Positions 22,981 to 31,553 are shown, counted from the stretch's first letter. The stretch: 40,384 nt of DNA from an uncultured Oscillospiraceae bacterium (GCA_910579545.1 CAJTVI010000016.1:1-40384), one strand, 5' to 3'. Made by a program: numbers and translations. Notes: generated by a model from the sequence alone, not told the origin.

Positions 22981-24345
22981 TTAGTGATGCGTCCCCTCGG
23001 GCGCGCCGTACAGGCATTCGCTCGTGCCCTCAAAGGGGGTGTGGCGCAGGGCCCAGGCGCTGTTTTCCCACTTCCAGATATGGGGGCTGCGGAACCGGTC
23101 GGCCAGGTGCATAAAATACGCCCGGTCCATCATCGGCTGCTCAAAGCAGCGGCTGGCCTTGGGGAAATGCTCCGGGTCGATCGAGAGGTACTCCCAGATC
23201 TCCCGCTCAAACCGGTCCGGGAACTCGCCGTCAAACCGCCGGCAGAGGGCCCTGCCCTCCTCCAGGGTGATCTCGCCGTTGCGGATCTCCTGGGCCGCGT
23301 CGTAGCTGGTGCGGCCGATGCCGTACTTGATGTAGGTGGTGTAGTAAAAGAAATCGTCGATCTTGTCGTCGATGCTGTTGTACTTGGAATAGGTGCCCTG
23401 GGTGCGCTCGGGGCTGGGCTTAAAGCCGCCGTGCTCCACCGCGTAGTAGTAGGCCCCCTGCGGGTGCCATTTTTCGTAATACCCCAAATAGTGCACCTGC
23501 ACCCCGTTCTTTTCCAGGTCGCTGGTCTCGCTGGGCAGGTAGATGGCAAGGTCGGCCGGGTCCACCCCAAAATCCTTTTCCAGCTGCTCAAGGCTCACCC
23601 CGCCCAAAAAGATGTGGTCCCGGTCGTTGGTGGCAAAAAAGTGCGCGTCCCGCAAGGCGCTCTCGTTGTCCGCAATGGGGTTGCCAAACTCGGCCTCGTT
23701 CTCGCCGTAAAACACCAGCGGGATGCCAAACCGCGCCGCCATCTTGGGGGCCAGCTGCTTCTGCCCCAAAATAAAGGGCTGGAACGGATGGAACAGGTTT
23801 TCGGTGGCCAGCCGCGTCAGCAGCCGGTGGGTCAGGCCGTTGGGGGTGCACAGGTAGTTGTCAAACCCGGCGTGGATCCAGCCCTCAAAGTTTTCCCAGC
23901 CCCAGGGGGTGTACAGGTGGGGCGCCCAGGTCACCGTAAGGGGATGCATGCCGTACTTATACTTGAGCAGATGCGCCGCGTAAAAGCTGTCCTTGCCGCC
24001 CGAGCCGGGCACCAGGCAGTCGTAGCTGCCGTCGGTCTTGCGGAACCGGGCGCACAGCTCGCGCAGCTCGGCCTCCCGCGCGGCCCAGTCGATCCGGCCG
24101 GTCTTGTTGTGGCAGGCGTGGCAGGCGTCGCACACCCCGTCCGGCTGGATCACCATCGTCTTTTTTTGCGAATGGATGGTGTGCTCAAACTCGTAGCAGC
24201 TGTTCGGCTTCTGGTTGCTCATCACGCATTCCTTGCAAAACCGCACCGGTTTTGGCAGCCCGTAGTACGCCGCCTGCCGCTCCTCGGGCAGGTCCGGGGC
24301 GTACAGGGCATAGTCGATGGGTACAAACCGCTTGTAAGGTTGCAT
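22981..24345 (-). CDS. N-acetyl sugar amidotransferase (WbpG/PseA-like)
   Basis: This 454-residue enzyme has the ATP-pyrophosphatase P-loop PGSGGKDSFYAAHLLK (SGGKDS at 115-120), which activates the sugar acetyl carbonyl. Cysteine pairs FCKEC (37, 40) and CDACHAC (72-78) form a likely zinc site. GENEAEFGNPIA and YGIGRTSYDAAQEIRNGEIT are family-typical later motifs. With ammonia from HisH2/HisF2 it would turn an N-acetyl into an acetamidino group on a nucleotide sugar, as in Pseudomonas O-antigen or Campylobacter flagellar sugars. GAGG lies seven bases upstream of ATG 24345. No glycosyltransferases or sugar-nucleotide genes are nearby, so the acceptor glycan is unknown. A terminator-like hairpin lies in its leader. 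Confidence 0.87.
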   Translation of the reverse strand: MQPYKRFVPIDYALYAPDLPEERQAAYYGLPKPVRFCKECVMSNQKPNSCYEFEHTIHSQKKTMVIQPDGVCDACHACHNKTGRIDWAAREAELRELCARFRKTDGSYDCLVPGSGGKDSFYAAHLLKYKYGMHPLTVTWAPHLYTPWGWENFEGWIHAGFDNYLCTPNGLTHRLLTRLATENLFHPFQPFILGQKQLAPKMAARFGIPLVFYGENEAEFGNPIADNESALRDAHFFATNDRDHIFLGGVSLEQLEKDFGVDPADLAIYLPSETSDLEKNGVQVHYLGYYEKWHPQGAYYYAVEHGGFKPSPERTQGTYSKYNSIDDKIDDFFYYTTYIKYGIGRTSYDAAQEIRNGEITLEEGRALCRRFDGEFPDRFEREIWEYLSIDPEHFPKASRCFEQPMMDRAYFMHLADRFRSPHIWKWENSAWALRHTPFEGTSECLYGAPEGTHH

Positions 24346-24386
24346 AGTCCGTCCTCGCTTTCCGCCGCGGGTCGCCGCGGCCAGAT

Positions 24387-24429
24387 AAAAAAGCGCCCGC
24401 GCCGACAGCACAGCCATCGGCGCGGGCGC
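24387..24429 (-). terminator. Leader terminator (candidate attenuator) of the acetamidino-sugar cassette
   Basis: On the minus strand, GCGCCCGCGCCGA and its exact complement (24429-24417 and 24405-24393) form a 13-bp stem, followed at once by TTTTTTAT. It lies between the promoter at 24476-24448 and the ATG at 24345. A second hairpin (CCGCGG-CGAC-CCGCGG) follows before the ribosome site. Confidence 0.75.
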
Positions 24430-24447
24430 CCTTGCCCACTGCACAGC

Positions 24448-24476
24448 AGTATACCACCATCCGCGCCGGATTGCAA
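24448..24476 (-). promoter_or_regulatory. Promoter of the acetamidino-sugar cassette
   Basis: On the minus strand, TTGCAA, a 17-bp spacer and TATACT. Transcription would start near 24441, about 12 bases before the leader hairpin. Confidence 0.65.
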
Positions 24477-24513
24477 CCGGCCCTGTAATATATTGTCAGA
24501 CGCCCCAAATCCC

Positions 24514-24542
24514 TTGACAGCCTGCAAGGTTTTTACTATGAT
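24514..24542 (+). promoter_or_regulatory. Promoter of the VTC-DUF4956-CotH operon
   Basis: TTGACA, a 17-bp spacer and TATGAT lie 56 bp upstream of the VTC gene start. Confidence 0.7.
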
Positions 24543-24598
24543 GGAGGAGGTCGAAAACCCGGGCAGGATGCCACAAAAAGACGAAAGGCGGGCAAAAG

Positions 24599-25291
24599 AT
24601 GGCGGCAGAATACCGGCACGAGCTCAAATATCTCATCACCGCCAGGCAGGCGGCCTGCCTTGCGCCCCGGCTGCGGGCCCTGATGCGGCCGGACCCCCAC
24701 GCCGGGCCGGGCGGCAGCTACAACATCCGCAGCCTTTATTTTGACGATTACGAAAACAGCTGCCTGCGCCAGAACGAGGACGGCACCGACCCGCGCGAAA
24801 AATTCCGCCTGCGCATCTACGGCCGCAGCCCGGACCTTGTCCGGCTGGAGCTCAAGCGCAAGGAGCACGGCAAAACCCAAAAGCTTGGCTGCACGGTCAC
24901 CCAGGAGCAGTGCCGCGCCCTGATGGCCGGCAAGCCGCTGCTGCCTGGCCTTGCGGCAAACGCGCCGGGCCTGCTGCGCCGGCTTGCGGCCGAGCAGCGC
25001 ACCCGGCTGCTGGCTGCGCGGGTGGTGGTGGAATACGAGCGCACCCCCTTTGTGCACCCCTTGGGCAATGTGCGCATCACGCTGGATTCGGCGCTCTGCT
25101 CCAGTAGCGCCTGCGGCCAGTTTTTGCAGCCGCAGCTGCCCGCGCGCGGGGTGCTGCCCACCGGGCTTTTGCTGCTGGAGGTAAAGTTCGACCAGTTTTT
25201 GCCCGATCCCATCTACCGGGCCCTGCAGCTGGAAAATTTGCAGCAGACCGCCTTTTCCAAATACGCGCTCTGCCGCCGGTACCATTTGTAG
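24599..25291 (+). CDS. VTC-domain protein (polyphosphate polymerase family)
   Basis: This 230-residue protein covers the VTC tunnel-fold domain: RHELKYLI at the start, YNIRSLYFDDYENSCL, KFRLRIYG with paired Arg, LVRLELKRKEHGKTQK, and LLEVKFDQFLP with the late acidic strand. The C-terminal FSKYALCRR is also typical. The alternating charged residues line the tunnel that binds triphosphate or polyphosphate in the family, so it may make or bind polyphosphate in the cytoplasm. AAAGGCGGG precedes the ATG. It is the first gene of a four-gene plus-strand group with DUF4956 and two CotH proteins, a combination known in Firmicutes. Actual polymerase activity is not shown. Confidence 0.85.
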   Translation: MAAEYRHELKYLITARQAACLAPRLRALMRPDPHAGPGGSYNIRSLYFDDYENSCLRQNEDGTDPREKFRLRIYGRSPDLVRLELKRKEHGKTQKLGCTVTQEQCRALMAGKPLLPGLAANAPGLLRRLAAEQRTRLLAARVVVEYERTPFVHPLGNVRITLDSALCSSSACGQFLQPQLPARGVLPTGLLLLEVKFDQFLPDPIYRALQLENLQQTAFSKYALCRRYHL

Positions 25292-25390
25292 CCGCTGCGG
25301 CCAAGGCGCCAAAACCGTTCATTCCCGCCGGCGGGGCCGGCGGCATCCCGGATAAACCAACCAAGACAAAACGAAAGGGGACCGCCCGCA

Positions 25391-26065
25391 ATGAGCTTTG
25401 AGGACGCACTGAAAAATTCTTTTTTGGAATCCTATACCGAGAGCGGCATCACCGCCCAGCGCATCCTGATCGTGCTCGGCATCACCGCCGCGCTGGCCTT
25501 GTATGTGTTCTTTATCTACCGGCTGCTCACCCGCAAGACCTTTTACAACAAGAGCTTTGACGTCTCGCTGGTAGCGCTGGCCCTCATCACCGCCGGCATC
25601 ATCCTCAGCATTCAGTCCAGCGTGGTCATCTCGCTGGGCATGGTGGGCGCCTTGTCCATCGTGCGCTTCCGCACCGCCATCAAGGACCCGCTGGACCTCG
25701 TGTTCCTCTTTTGGGCCATCAGCCTCGGCATCATGTGCGGCGCGGGCCTGTTTGAGGTAGCGCTCTTTGTCTCGATCGGGGTCACCCTTGTTCTGCTGCT
25801 GCTGGACTTTCTGCCGGTTGCCAAAACCCCCATGATCTTAGTGGTGGATTCGGCCGACCTTGCAAGCGAGGAGGCCATCCTCGGCCAGGTCAAGGCGCTG
25901 GCAAAGCATCACCATGTCAAGTCCCGCAGCATCTCGGGCGGGCAGCTCAACTTAGTGCTGGAGCTGCGCGGCGCGCAGGACGCCGCCCTCGTGCAGGCGC
26001 TCAGCGCGCTGGAGGGGGTCACGGCGGTCTCGCTGCTCTCCCACGACGGCGAAGCGACCTTTTAA
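25391..26065 (+). CDS. DUF4956 membrane protein
   Basis: This 224-residue protein has four hydrophobic segments in its first 140 residues. The DUF4956 signature lies between them: SVVISLGMVGALSIVRFRTA followed by IKDPLDLVFLFWAISLGI. The cytosolic C-terminal part (about 145-224) looks like a small alpha/beta domain (TPMILVVDSADLASEEAIL, then NLVLELRGAQDAALVQALSA). Function is unknown. It usually travels with VTC-domain and CotH genes, as here, and may form a membrane complex with them. GAAAGGGG lies upstream of the ATG. Spacing of 99 bp after the VTC gene and 39 bp before the first CotH gene supports one operon. Confidence 0.87.
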   Translation: MSFEDALKNSFLESYTESGITAQRILIVLGITAALALYVFFIYRLLTRKTFYNKSFDVSLVALALITAGIILSIQSSVVISLGMVGALSIVRFRTAIKDPLDLVFLFWAISLGIMCGAGLFEVALFVSIGVTLVLLLLDFLPVAKTPMILVVDSADLASEEAILGQVKALAKHHHVKSRSISGGQLNLVLELRGAQDAALVQALSALEGVTAVSLLSHDGEATF

Positions 26066-26104
26066 CCAAACCATGCGCAGGGCCCTGCGCCCGGCAGAGG
26101 AGCG

Positions 26105-27877
26105 ATGGCTTTGAACAACTGGATGCGGCCCCTGCGCGTGGGGCTGCTGCTCGCGGCCTTGGCGGCGGGCGCGCTGGGCTGGCGGCAGGCGCGCGGCCAG
26201 TACGATATGGCCATGCAGGCCATGGCCCGCACCGAGGTGCAGCAAAGGGCCGCCAGCCTGCCGGCGGGCGTTGCCTTTTCGCTGGCGCTGCCCCGCCCGG
26301 TGGGTATGGGCGGGGCAGCGCCGGCCCTTGGGCTGGTAAACCTGCCCGGGCAGGAGGGGCAAACCGGCCCCGCGGTGCTCTTTTTGCCTGGGGCCGCCAA
26401 AACCGCCGGCCTGCGGGCCGAGACCGAAGCCCCCTGTTTGCTGGACGGCCAGCCTTTGGAGAGCGGCCAGCCGCTCACCCTTGCCGAGGGGCCGCACCAG
26501 CTGCATACGTCCGAGGGTACACTTACATTTACCGCCGTGTATGGCAGCGCGCTGCCCTGCGTGTTTTTGGAAACCGCCTCCGGCAGCCTTGAGGAGATCC
26601 AGGCCGATAAGGCTTACAGCGAAAGCGCGGCCTTTACCCTGCTGGACGCCGGCGGCGGGTTGGGGTACAGCGGCTGGGCCGAAGCGGTGCGGGGCCACGG
26701 CAACGGCAGCTGGCTGGACGCCCAAAAACGCTCCTACCAGGTCACCTTGGCCCAAAAGGCCGGCCTGCTGGATATGCCCTCGGCCCGGCGCTGGCTGCTG
26801 ATCGCCAACGCCTTTGACAAGAGCCTTTTGCGCAACCAAACCGCCTTTGCGCTGGCCGGGGCGGCGGGGGTGGCCTTTACCCCCGAGAGCCGGCAGGTAG
26901 AACTGTATGTCAACGGCGAGTACCAGGGCTGCTACCTCCTCTGCGAAAAGGTGGAGGTGGGGGACGGCCGGGTGGACATTCCAAGCCTTGATAAACTCAA
27001 CCTGGCCGCCGCCCTGGACGCCGGCCAGGCCTGGGAGGAGGATCCCGCGCTCCTGCAGTCCGGCAGGCGGGGGGAGCCCGGCCACCGGAGGTACACCGGG
27101 CTGGAGGGCCAGCCCAGCGCGGGCGAGGGGGGCTGGCTGCTCGAGCTGGAACTGCCCGAGCGCTACCTTGAGGATCAAAAGCCCGGGTTTATCAGCCGGC
27201 TGGGCCAGCCGGTCTGCATCCAAAGCCCCGCCTCGGCCTCGCGGCAGCAGGTGGAGGAGATCGCGGCGCTCTACCAGCGGCTGGAAGACGCGCTCTACCC
27301 CACGGCGGAAGGGCCGGCCGAGCCGCTGGGGGAACTGATCGACCTGCGTTCCTTCGCCCGCAAATACCTGGTGGAAGAGATCGTCAAAAACCTGGACGCA
27401 AACATGAGCAGCCAGTATCTGTACAAGCTGCCAAACGCGGTCAGCCCCCGGCTTTACGCCGGGCCGGTTTGGGATTACGACAAATCCCTCGCCGGCAGCG
27501 GCACTCCCTGGGAGGACCTTGCCGTGATCGCCGACCCCGAGGGCTTTTGGGCCAACCAGCAGCAGACCGGGTATACCCTCTGGAGCGCCCTCTACGAGCA
27601 GCCGGCCTTCCGCGCGGCGGTGGAGGAGAGCTTTTGGCAGGACTTTGTGCCCGCGGCCGACCGGCTGCTGAGCGAGGGGCTGGTGGTCCTCGAGGCCCGG
27701 CGGCTGGCCGATTCGGCCGTGATGGACGCGATGCGCTGGCAGGGCGGGGGGTACCCATATGACCCGGATACCTTCCTTGAGGAGTACCTGGCCGAGGCCG
27801 AAAGGATCGAGGCGTTTCTGGCCGCCCGGATGGAGTTTTTAAAGGAAGAATGGCCGGGCCCCGGCCGCGGGGCCTGA
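26105..27877 (+). CDS. CotH kinase family protein, first paralogue
   Basis: This 590-residue protein has an N-terminal membrane anchor at about residues 10-27 (LRVGLLLAALAAGALGWRQA). An Ig-like region follows to about 160. The CotH domain spans about 170-500: RGHGNGSWLDAQKRSYQVTL, ARRWLLIANAFDKSLLRNQT, and VELYVNGEYQGCYLLCEKVE. The metal-binding active-site motif is VWDYDKSL with Asp457 and Asp459. CotH proteins are atypical protein kinases. This one is placed outside the membrane and may phosphorylate or bind surface proteins. GAGGAG is close to the ATG (26105). Its neighbours (VTC, DUF4956) suggest an envelope role, not a spore coat one. Confidence 0.86.
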   Translation: MALNNWMRPLRVGLLLAALAAGALGWRQARGQYDMAMQAMARTEVQQRAASLPAGVAFSLALPRPVGMGGAAPALGLVNLPGQEGQTGPAVLFLPGAAKTAGLRAETEAPCLLDGQPLESGQPLTLAEGPHQLHTSEGTLTFTAVYGSALPCVFLETASGSLEEIQADKAYSESAAFTLLDAGGGLGYSGWAEAVRGHGNGSWLDAQKRSYQVTLAQKAGLLDMPSARRWLLIANAFDKSLLRNQTAFALAGAAGVAFTPESRQVELYVNGEYQGCYLLCEKVEVGDGRVDIPSLDKLNLAAALDAGQAWEEDPALLQSGRRGEPGHRRYTGLEGQPSAGEGGWLLELELPERYLEDQKPGFISRLGQPVCIQSPASASRQQVEEIAALYQRLEDALYPTAEGPAEPLGELIDLRSFARKYLVEEIVKNLDANMSSQYLYKLPNAVSPRLYAGPVWDYDKSLAGSGTPWEDLAVIADPEGFWANQQQTGYTLWSALYEQPAFRAAVEESFWQDFVPAADRLLSEGLVVLEARRLADSAVMDAMRWQGGGYPYDPDTFLEEYLAEAERIEAFLAARMEFLKEEWPGPGRGA

Positions 27878-27972
27878 CGGCAGGGGCGTTTTGGGCGGCC
27901 GGCCCCGGTATTCCGCGGGGCCTCCTCCCCGGGCGGCGTCCTGGGCGGGGATATTGCGGAAGGGGGCGTTTT

Positions 27973-29802
27973 GTGACAAAGCGTGTGCGTATTGTGCGGA
28001 TACTGCTGCTGGCGGCGGCAATGCTTACCGCGGCGTTCGCCTGGCATAGGGTGAGCGGCTGGTATGGCCGGATGATGCAGCAGCGGGCGCAGAATGAGGT
28101 CGCTTGGTCAGCCCCGCCGATGGAGGCGGGGGCAGTCTTTTACCTCGCGCTGGATCGCCCAACCGGGCAAAACGGCGCACTGCCTGTGTTTGGGCTGTGC
28201 GCCCTGCCAACGTCGGCAGGGATTGTATCCTCCGTGCCGGAGGATACAATTTCCCTTGAAGCCGATGGAACCCCGGAGGCGGCAGCTGCGGAGGGCTCGC
28301 CGCGGTATGTGCTGTTTGTGCCGGGCTCGGCGCGGGCCACCGGCCTGCGGGTGCAGTTCGAGGGGGAACTTTTGCTGGACGGCCAGCCGCTGGCAAGCGG
28401 CCAGCGGCTGGAACTTGCCGAGGGGGAGCACCGGCTCGAAACGGCCGCCGGGGAGTGGGAGTTTACCACCGTCTACGGCAGCGAACTGCCCTGCATGTTC
28501 ATCGAAACCGAGACCGGCAGCTTGGAAGCGATCCATGCCAGCAAGCAGTATGTCGAGGGTGCGGGGTTCACCCTGATACAGGCAGATGGGACGGTCGAGC
28601 ACGGCGGCTGGATCGCCGGGATGCATGGGCGCGGCAATTCCACTTGGGGTTATTCAGACAAAAGGCCCTACCAAATCACCCTGGCAGAACGGCTTCCCCT
28701 TGCGGGGATGCCGGCGGCCCGGCGATGGGCACTGCTTGCAAACGTGTACGACCCAACCTTGCTGTGTCATCAGGCCGTTTTTGGCATTGCGCAGGCGGTC
28801 GGCATGGCCCATACGCCCGAAACGCGGCAGATCGAACTGTACATCAATGGGGAGTACCGCGGCTGCTACCTGCTGGCGGAAAAGGTAGAGGTGGATGAGA
28901 ACCGTCTCAACCTCCCGGATACGGATGTATTGAATCAGGCTGCAGTCCGGCGTGCAAATACCAAATGGGCCTCGCAGTTTGCCGTTGGCGAAGAGGGAGT
29001 GCTGGAACAGCCGGGCTATATGCGCTATACAAAACTGCCCGCGGGGCTGGATCCCGGCGCGGGCGGCTATTTGATCGAACTGGATTTCATCTACCGGGTC
29101 ATGGAGTCCGGCAACGCCTGTTATGTGACCCGCGGGCAGAAAGGGATCGGGCTCAAATGCCCGGAACGCGCCACAGAGCAGCAGGTGCGGTATATTGCGC
29201 GGCTCTTCCAGCGGCTGGAAGACATCGCGCTTTTCCCAGACAGCGGCGTGTCCGGCCAACCGGAAGAACTGGCCGAAATCGTCGACCTGCATTCCCTGGT
29301 GCAAAAATATCTGATTGATGAGATCGTCAAGTACAACGATGCAAACGAAACCAGCCTGTACTTCTATAAATTCCCGGACAGCATCGACACCAGGCTGTTT
29401 GTCGGCCCGATATGGGATTATGACACGGCGCTTGGCGCCTCGGGCCTTTTGGAGGAACCGGAGGGTTTTTTTGTTAACCAGCAAACATCGAGTTATCCAT
29501 TCTGGAAAGGGCTTTACCAGCGGCCGGACTTCCAGCAGGAGATGCGCCGCAGCTTTGCGGAGGAATTTGTGCCGGTGATCGGGAAGATGCTGGAGGAAGG
29601 CTGGATCGAGCGGCAGGGGGAGGAACTGGCCGCTTCGGCCTGCATGGACGCCCTGCGCTGGCAGGGCGGGGGGAGCGACCCACAGGTCTTCCTGCGGGAA
29701 TACCGCCGTACATACCGGCAGGAGGTGGAGGGCATTGCGGCGTTCCTCGCCGCCCGGATGGCCTGGCTGCAAAGCCAGTGGCCAAAGGAGGCCGCGGAAT
29801 AA
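27973..29802 (+). CDS. CotH kinase family protein, second paralogue
   Basis: This 609-residue protein is a tandem paralogue of the preceding gene, with the same order: membrane anchor (about 5-22), Ig-like region, CotH domain (MHGRGNSTWGYSDKRPYQIT, RRWALLANVYDPTLLCHQAV, IELYINGEYRGCYLLAEKVE) and active-site IWDYDTALG with Asp482 and Asp484. GTG at 27973 is chosen because GGAAGGGGG lies six bases upstream and the anchor begins right after it. Upstream in-frame codons overlap the end of the first paralogue and look non-coding. Compared with the first copy it has an extra segment around residues 82-105 encoded by a DNA palindrome. Third-position GC looks lower in its middle part, by eye. Confidence 0.86.
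   Translation: MTKRVRIVRILLLAAAMLTAAFAWHRVSGWYGRMMQQRAQNEVAWSAPPMEAGAVFYLALDRPTGQNGALPVFGLCALPTSAGIVSSVPEDTISLEADGTPEAAAAEGSPRYVLFVPGSARATGLRVQFEGELLLDGQPLASGQRLELAEGEHRLETAAGEWEFTTVYGSELPCMFIETETGSLEAIHASKQYVEGAGFTLIQADGTVEHGGWIAGMHGRGNSTWGYSDKRPYQITLAERLPLAGMPAARRWALLANVYDPTLLCHQAVFGIAQAVGMAHTPETRQIELYINGEYRGCYLLAEKVEVDENRLNLPDTDVLNQAAVRRANTKWASQFAVGEEGVLEQPGYMRYTKLPAGLDPGAGGYLIELDFIYRVMESGNACYVTRGQKGIGLKCPERATEQQVRYIARLFQRLEDIALFPDSGVSGQPEELAEIVDLHSLVQKYLIDEIVKYNDANETSLYFYKFPDSIDTRLFVGPIWDYDTALGASGLLEEPEGFFVNQQTSSYPFWKGLYQRPDFQQEMRRSFAEEFVPVIGKMLEEGWIERQGEELAASACMDALRWQGGGSDPQVFLREYRRTYRQEVEGIAAFLAARMAWLQSQWPKEAAE
28222..28250. repeat. Palindrome inside the second CotH gene
   Basis: ATTGTATCCTCC, five bases, then GGAGGATACAAT: 12-bp perfect arms within coding sequence. 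It encodes part of a segment absent from the first paralogue. Confidence 0.75.
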
Positions 29803-29890
29803 GGCGGGCCTGGCGGCGCTGCGCCCGCATCCCAGCCGCCCGGCGGCCCCAACAGGGCAGCGGGCCCGGCGGCGCGCCGCCAAACCCTCC

Positions 29891-29940
29891 AAAATAAAAA
29901 CAGCAGCCGGCCCCCGGGGCGTTCGCCCCGGGGGCCGGCT
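29891..29940 (-). terminator. Terminator between the CotH genes and gpmI
   Basis: AGCCGGCCCCCGGGGC, GTTC, and the exact complement form a 16-bp stem. On the minus strand TGTTTTTATTTT follows closely, so it mainly ends the glycolytic operon. The plus side has only a short T run. Confidence 0.82.
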
Positions 29941-30029
29941 TTGTGCAGTCATTCAGCTTTGCCCGCCGCGCCGGCCGCTGTACAGCCATCCGGCCTTAAA
30001 GGCCGGGCAAAGGGGCTCGTTTGCCCGGC

Positions 30030-31553
30030 TTACCCCTCGATCAGGCTCTTGCCGGTCATCTCGGGGGGCTGGGGCAGGCCCAGCAGCTTTAACATGGTGG
30101 GGGCAAGGTCGGCCAGCACCCCGCCCTCGCGCAGGGCCACATCCCCGCAGCCCGCCGCCAAAAAGGGCACCGGGTTGGTGGTGTGGGCGGTAAAGGGCGC
30201 GCCGTCCGGCTCGTACATCTGGTCGGCGTTGCCGTGGTCGGCGGTCAGCAGTACCTTGCCGCCCGCCGCCAGCACCGCGCCGATCACCTGGCCCGCTGCC
30301 TTGTCCACCGCCTGGACGGCGGCCACCGCCGCGTCAAACACGCCGGTGTGGCCCACCATGTCGCAGTTGGCAAAGTTCAGGATGATCACATCGTACTTGC
30401 CGCTCTCGATCCGCTTTTGGCACTCGTCCGCCACAAGGTAGGCGCTCATCTCGGGCTGCAGGTCGTAGGTGGCCACCTTGGGGCTGGGGATCAGCGCCCG
30501 GTCCTCCCCGGCAAAGGGCGCCTCCACCCCGCCGTTGAAGAAAAAGGTCACATGGGCGTACTTTTCGGTCTCGGCGATCCGCAGCTGGGTCAGGCCCTTG
30601 TCGGCCAGGTAGGCGCCCAGCACGTTGTCCAGGCTCTGGGGCTTAAAGGCCACCTCCACGTTGGGCATCGAGGCATCGTACTGGGTAAAGCAGACGTAGT
30701 TTACCGCAAAGCGGCCATTCCGGCGCTCAAACCCGGCAAATTCGTCGTCCACAAAGGTGCGGGTGATCTCCCGCGCCCGGTCGGGCCGGAAGTTGAAAAA
30801 GATCACGCTGTCGCCTTCGCTCACCCGGCCGCCCTCGCAGGTCACGGCCGGCACCACAAACTCGTCGGTCACCCCATCGGCATAACTCTTTTCCATCACT
30901 TCCAGCGGCGCGCCGTGCACCCCCTCGCCGTACACAAAGGCGGCGTAGGCCTTTTCCACCCGCTCCCAGCGGTTGTCCCGGTCCATAGCGTAGTAGCGGC
31001 CGCTGATGCTGGCGATCTCGCCCACGCCCAGCTCCTCCAACTTCTGCTCCAGCTGGGCAATAAAGCCCTTGCCGGAATCCGGCGGCACGTCCCGCCCATC
31101 CATGATGCAGTGCACATACACCTTCTGCGCGCCCATGGCCTTGGCCATCTCCAGCAGGCCGTAGAGGTGCTCGATGTGGCTGTGCACCCCGCCGTCGCTT
31201 AATAGGCCGATCAGGTGGATGGCCTTGCCGGCGTCGATGGCGGCCTGCATGGCGTTTTTGAGCGGCGGGTTTTCGCGGATCGAGCCGTCCCGCACTGTCT
31301 TGGAGATCAGGGTCAGCATCTGGTAAACGATCCGCCCCGCGCCAATGTTGGTGTGACCCACCTCGCTGTTGCCCATCTGGCCGTCCGGCAGGCCCACGTC
31401 CATGCCGGAAGCGCCGATGGTGGTGTGGGGGTATTCGGCAAACAGGCGGTCGAGGTTCGGGGTTTTGGCCGCCACAATGGCGTTGCCGTAGGTCTTCTCC
31501 GGCACCCAGCCGAACCCATCCAAAATGCAAAGCATCAAAGGCTTTTTGCTCAT
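30030..31553 (-). CDS. gpmI: 2,3-bisphosphoglycerate-independent phosphoglycerate mutase
   Basis: This 507-residue enzyme has the alkaline-phosphatase-like core: LCILDGFGW near the start, DGQMGNSEVGHTNIGAGR with phospho-acceptor Ser63, and VLLTADHGNADQM with late metal ligands. The BPG-binding insert includes SDGGVHSHIEHLYGL and HCIMDGRDVPPDSG. It converts 3-phosphoglycerate to 2-phosphoglycerate in glycolysis and uses Mn2+ in family members. Two in-frame ATGs lie six bases apart (31559 and 31553). 31553 gives the usual MSKKP start, but AGGAG would be nearer ideal spacing between them, so the start is uncertain by two residues. It is last in the pgk-tpiA-gpmI operon. Confidence 0.96.
   Translation of the reverse strand: MSKKPLMLCILDGFGWVPEKTYGNAIVAAKTPNLDRLFAEYPHTTIGASGMDVGLPDGQMGNSEVGHTNIGAGRIVYQMLTLISKTVRDGSIRENPPLKNAMQAAIDAGKAIHLIGLLSDGGVHSHIEHLYGLLEMAKAMGAQKVYVHCIMDGRDVPPDSGKGFIAQLEQKLEELGVGEIASISGRYYAMDRDNRWERVEKAYAAFVYGEGVHGAPLEVMEKSYADGVTDEFVVPAVTCEGGRVSEGDSVIFFNFRPDRAREITRTFVDDEFAGFERRNGRFAVNYVCFTQYDASMPNVEVAFKPQSLDNVLGAYLADKGLTQLRIAETEKYAHVTFFFNGGVEAPFAGEDRALIPSPKVATYDLQPEMSAYLVADECQKRIESGKYDVIILNFANCDMVGHTGVFDAAVAAVQAVDKAAGQVIGAVLAAGGKVLLTADHGNADQMYEPDGAPFTAHTTNPVPFLAAGCGDVALREGGVLADLAPTMLKLLGLPQPPEMTGKSLIEG

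Noticed and set aside
26105..29802. Spore coat protein CotH
   Set aside because: Both proteins carry an N-terminal membrane anchor and sit with VTC and DUF4956 genes. No other spore coat genes are nearby.
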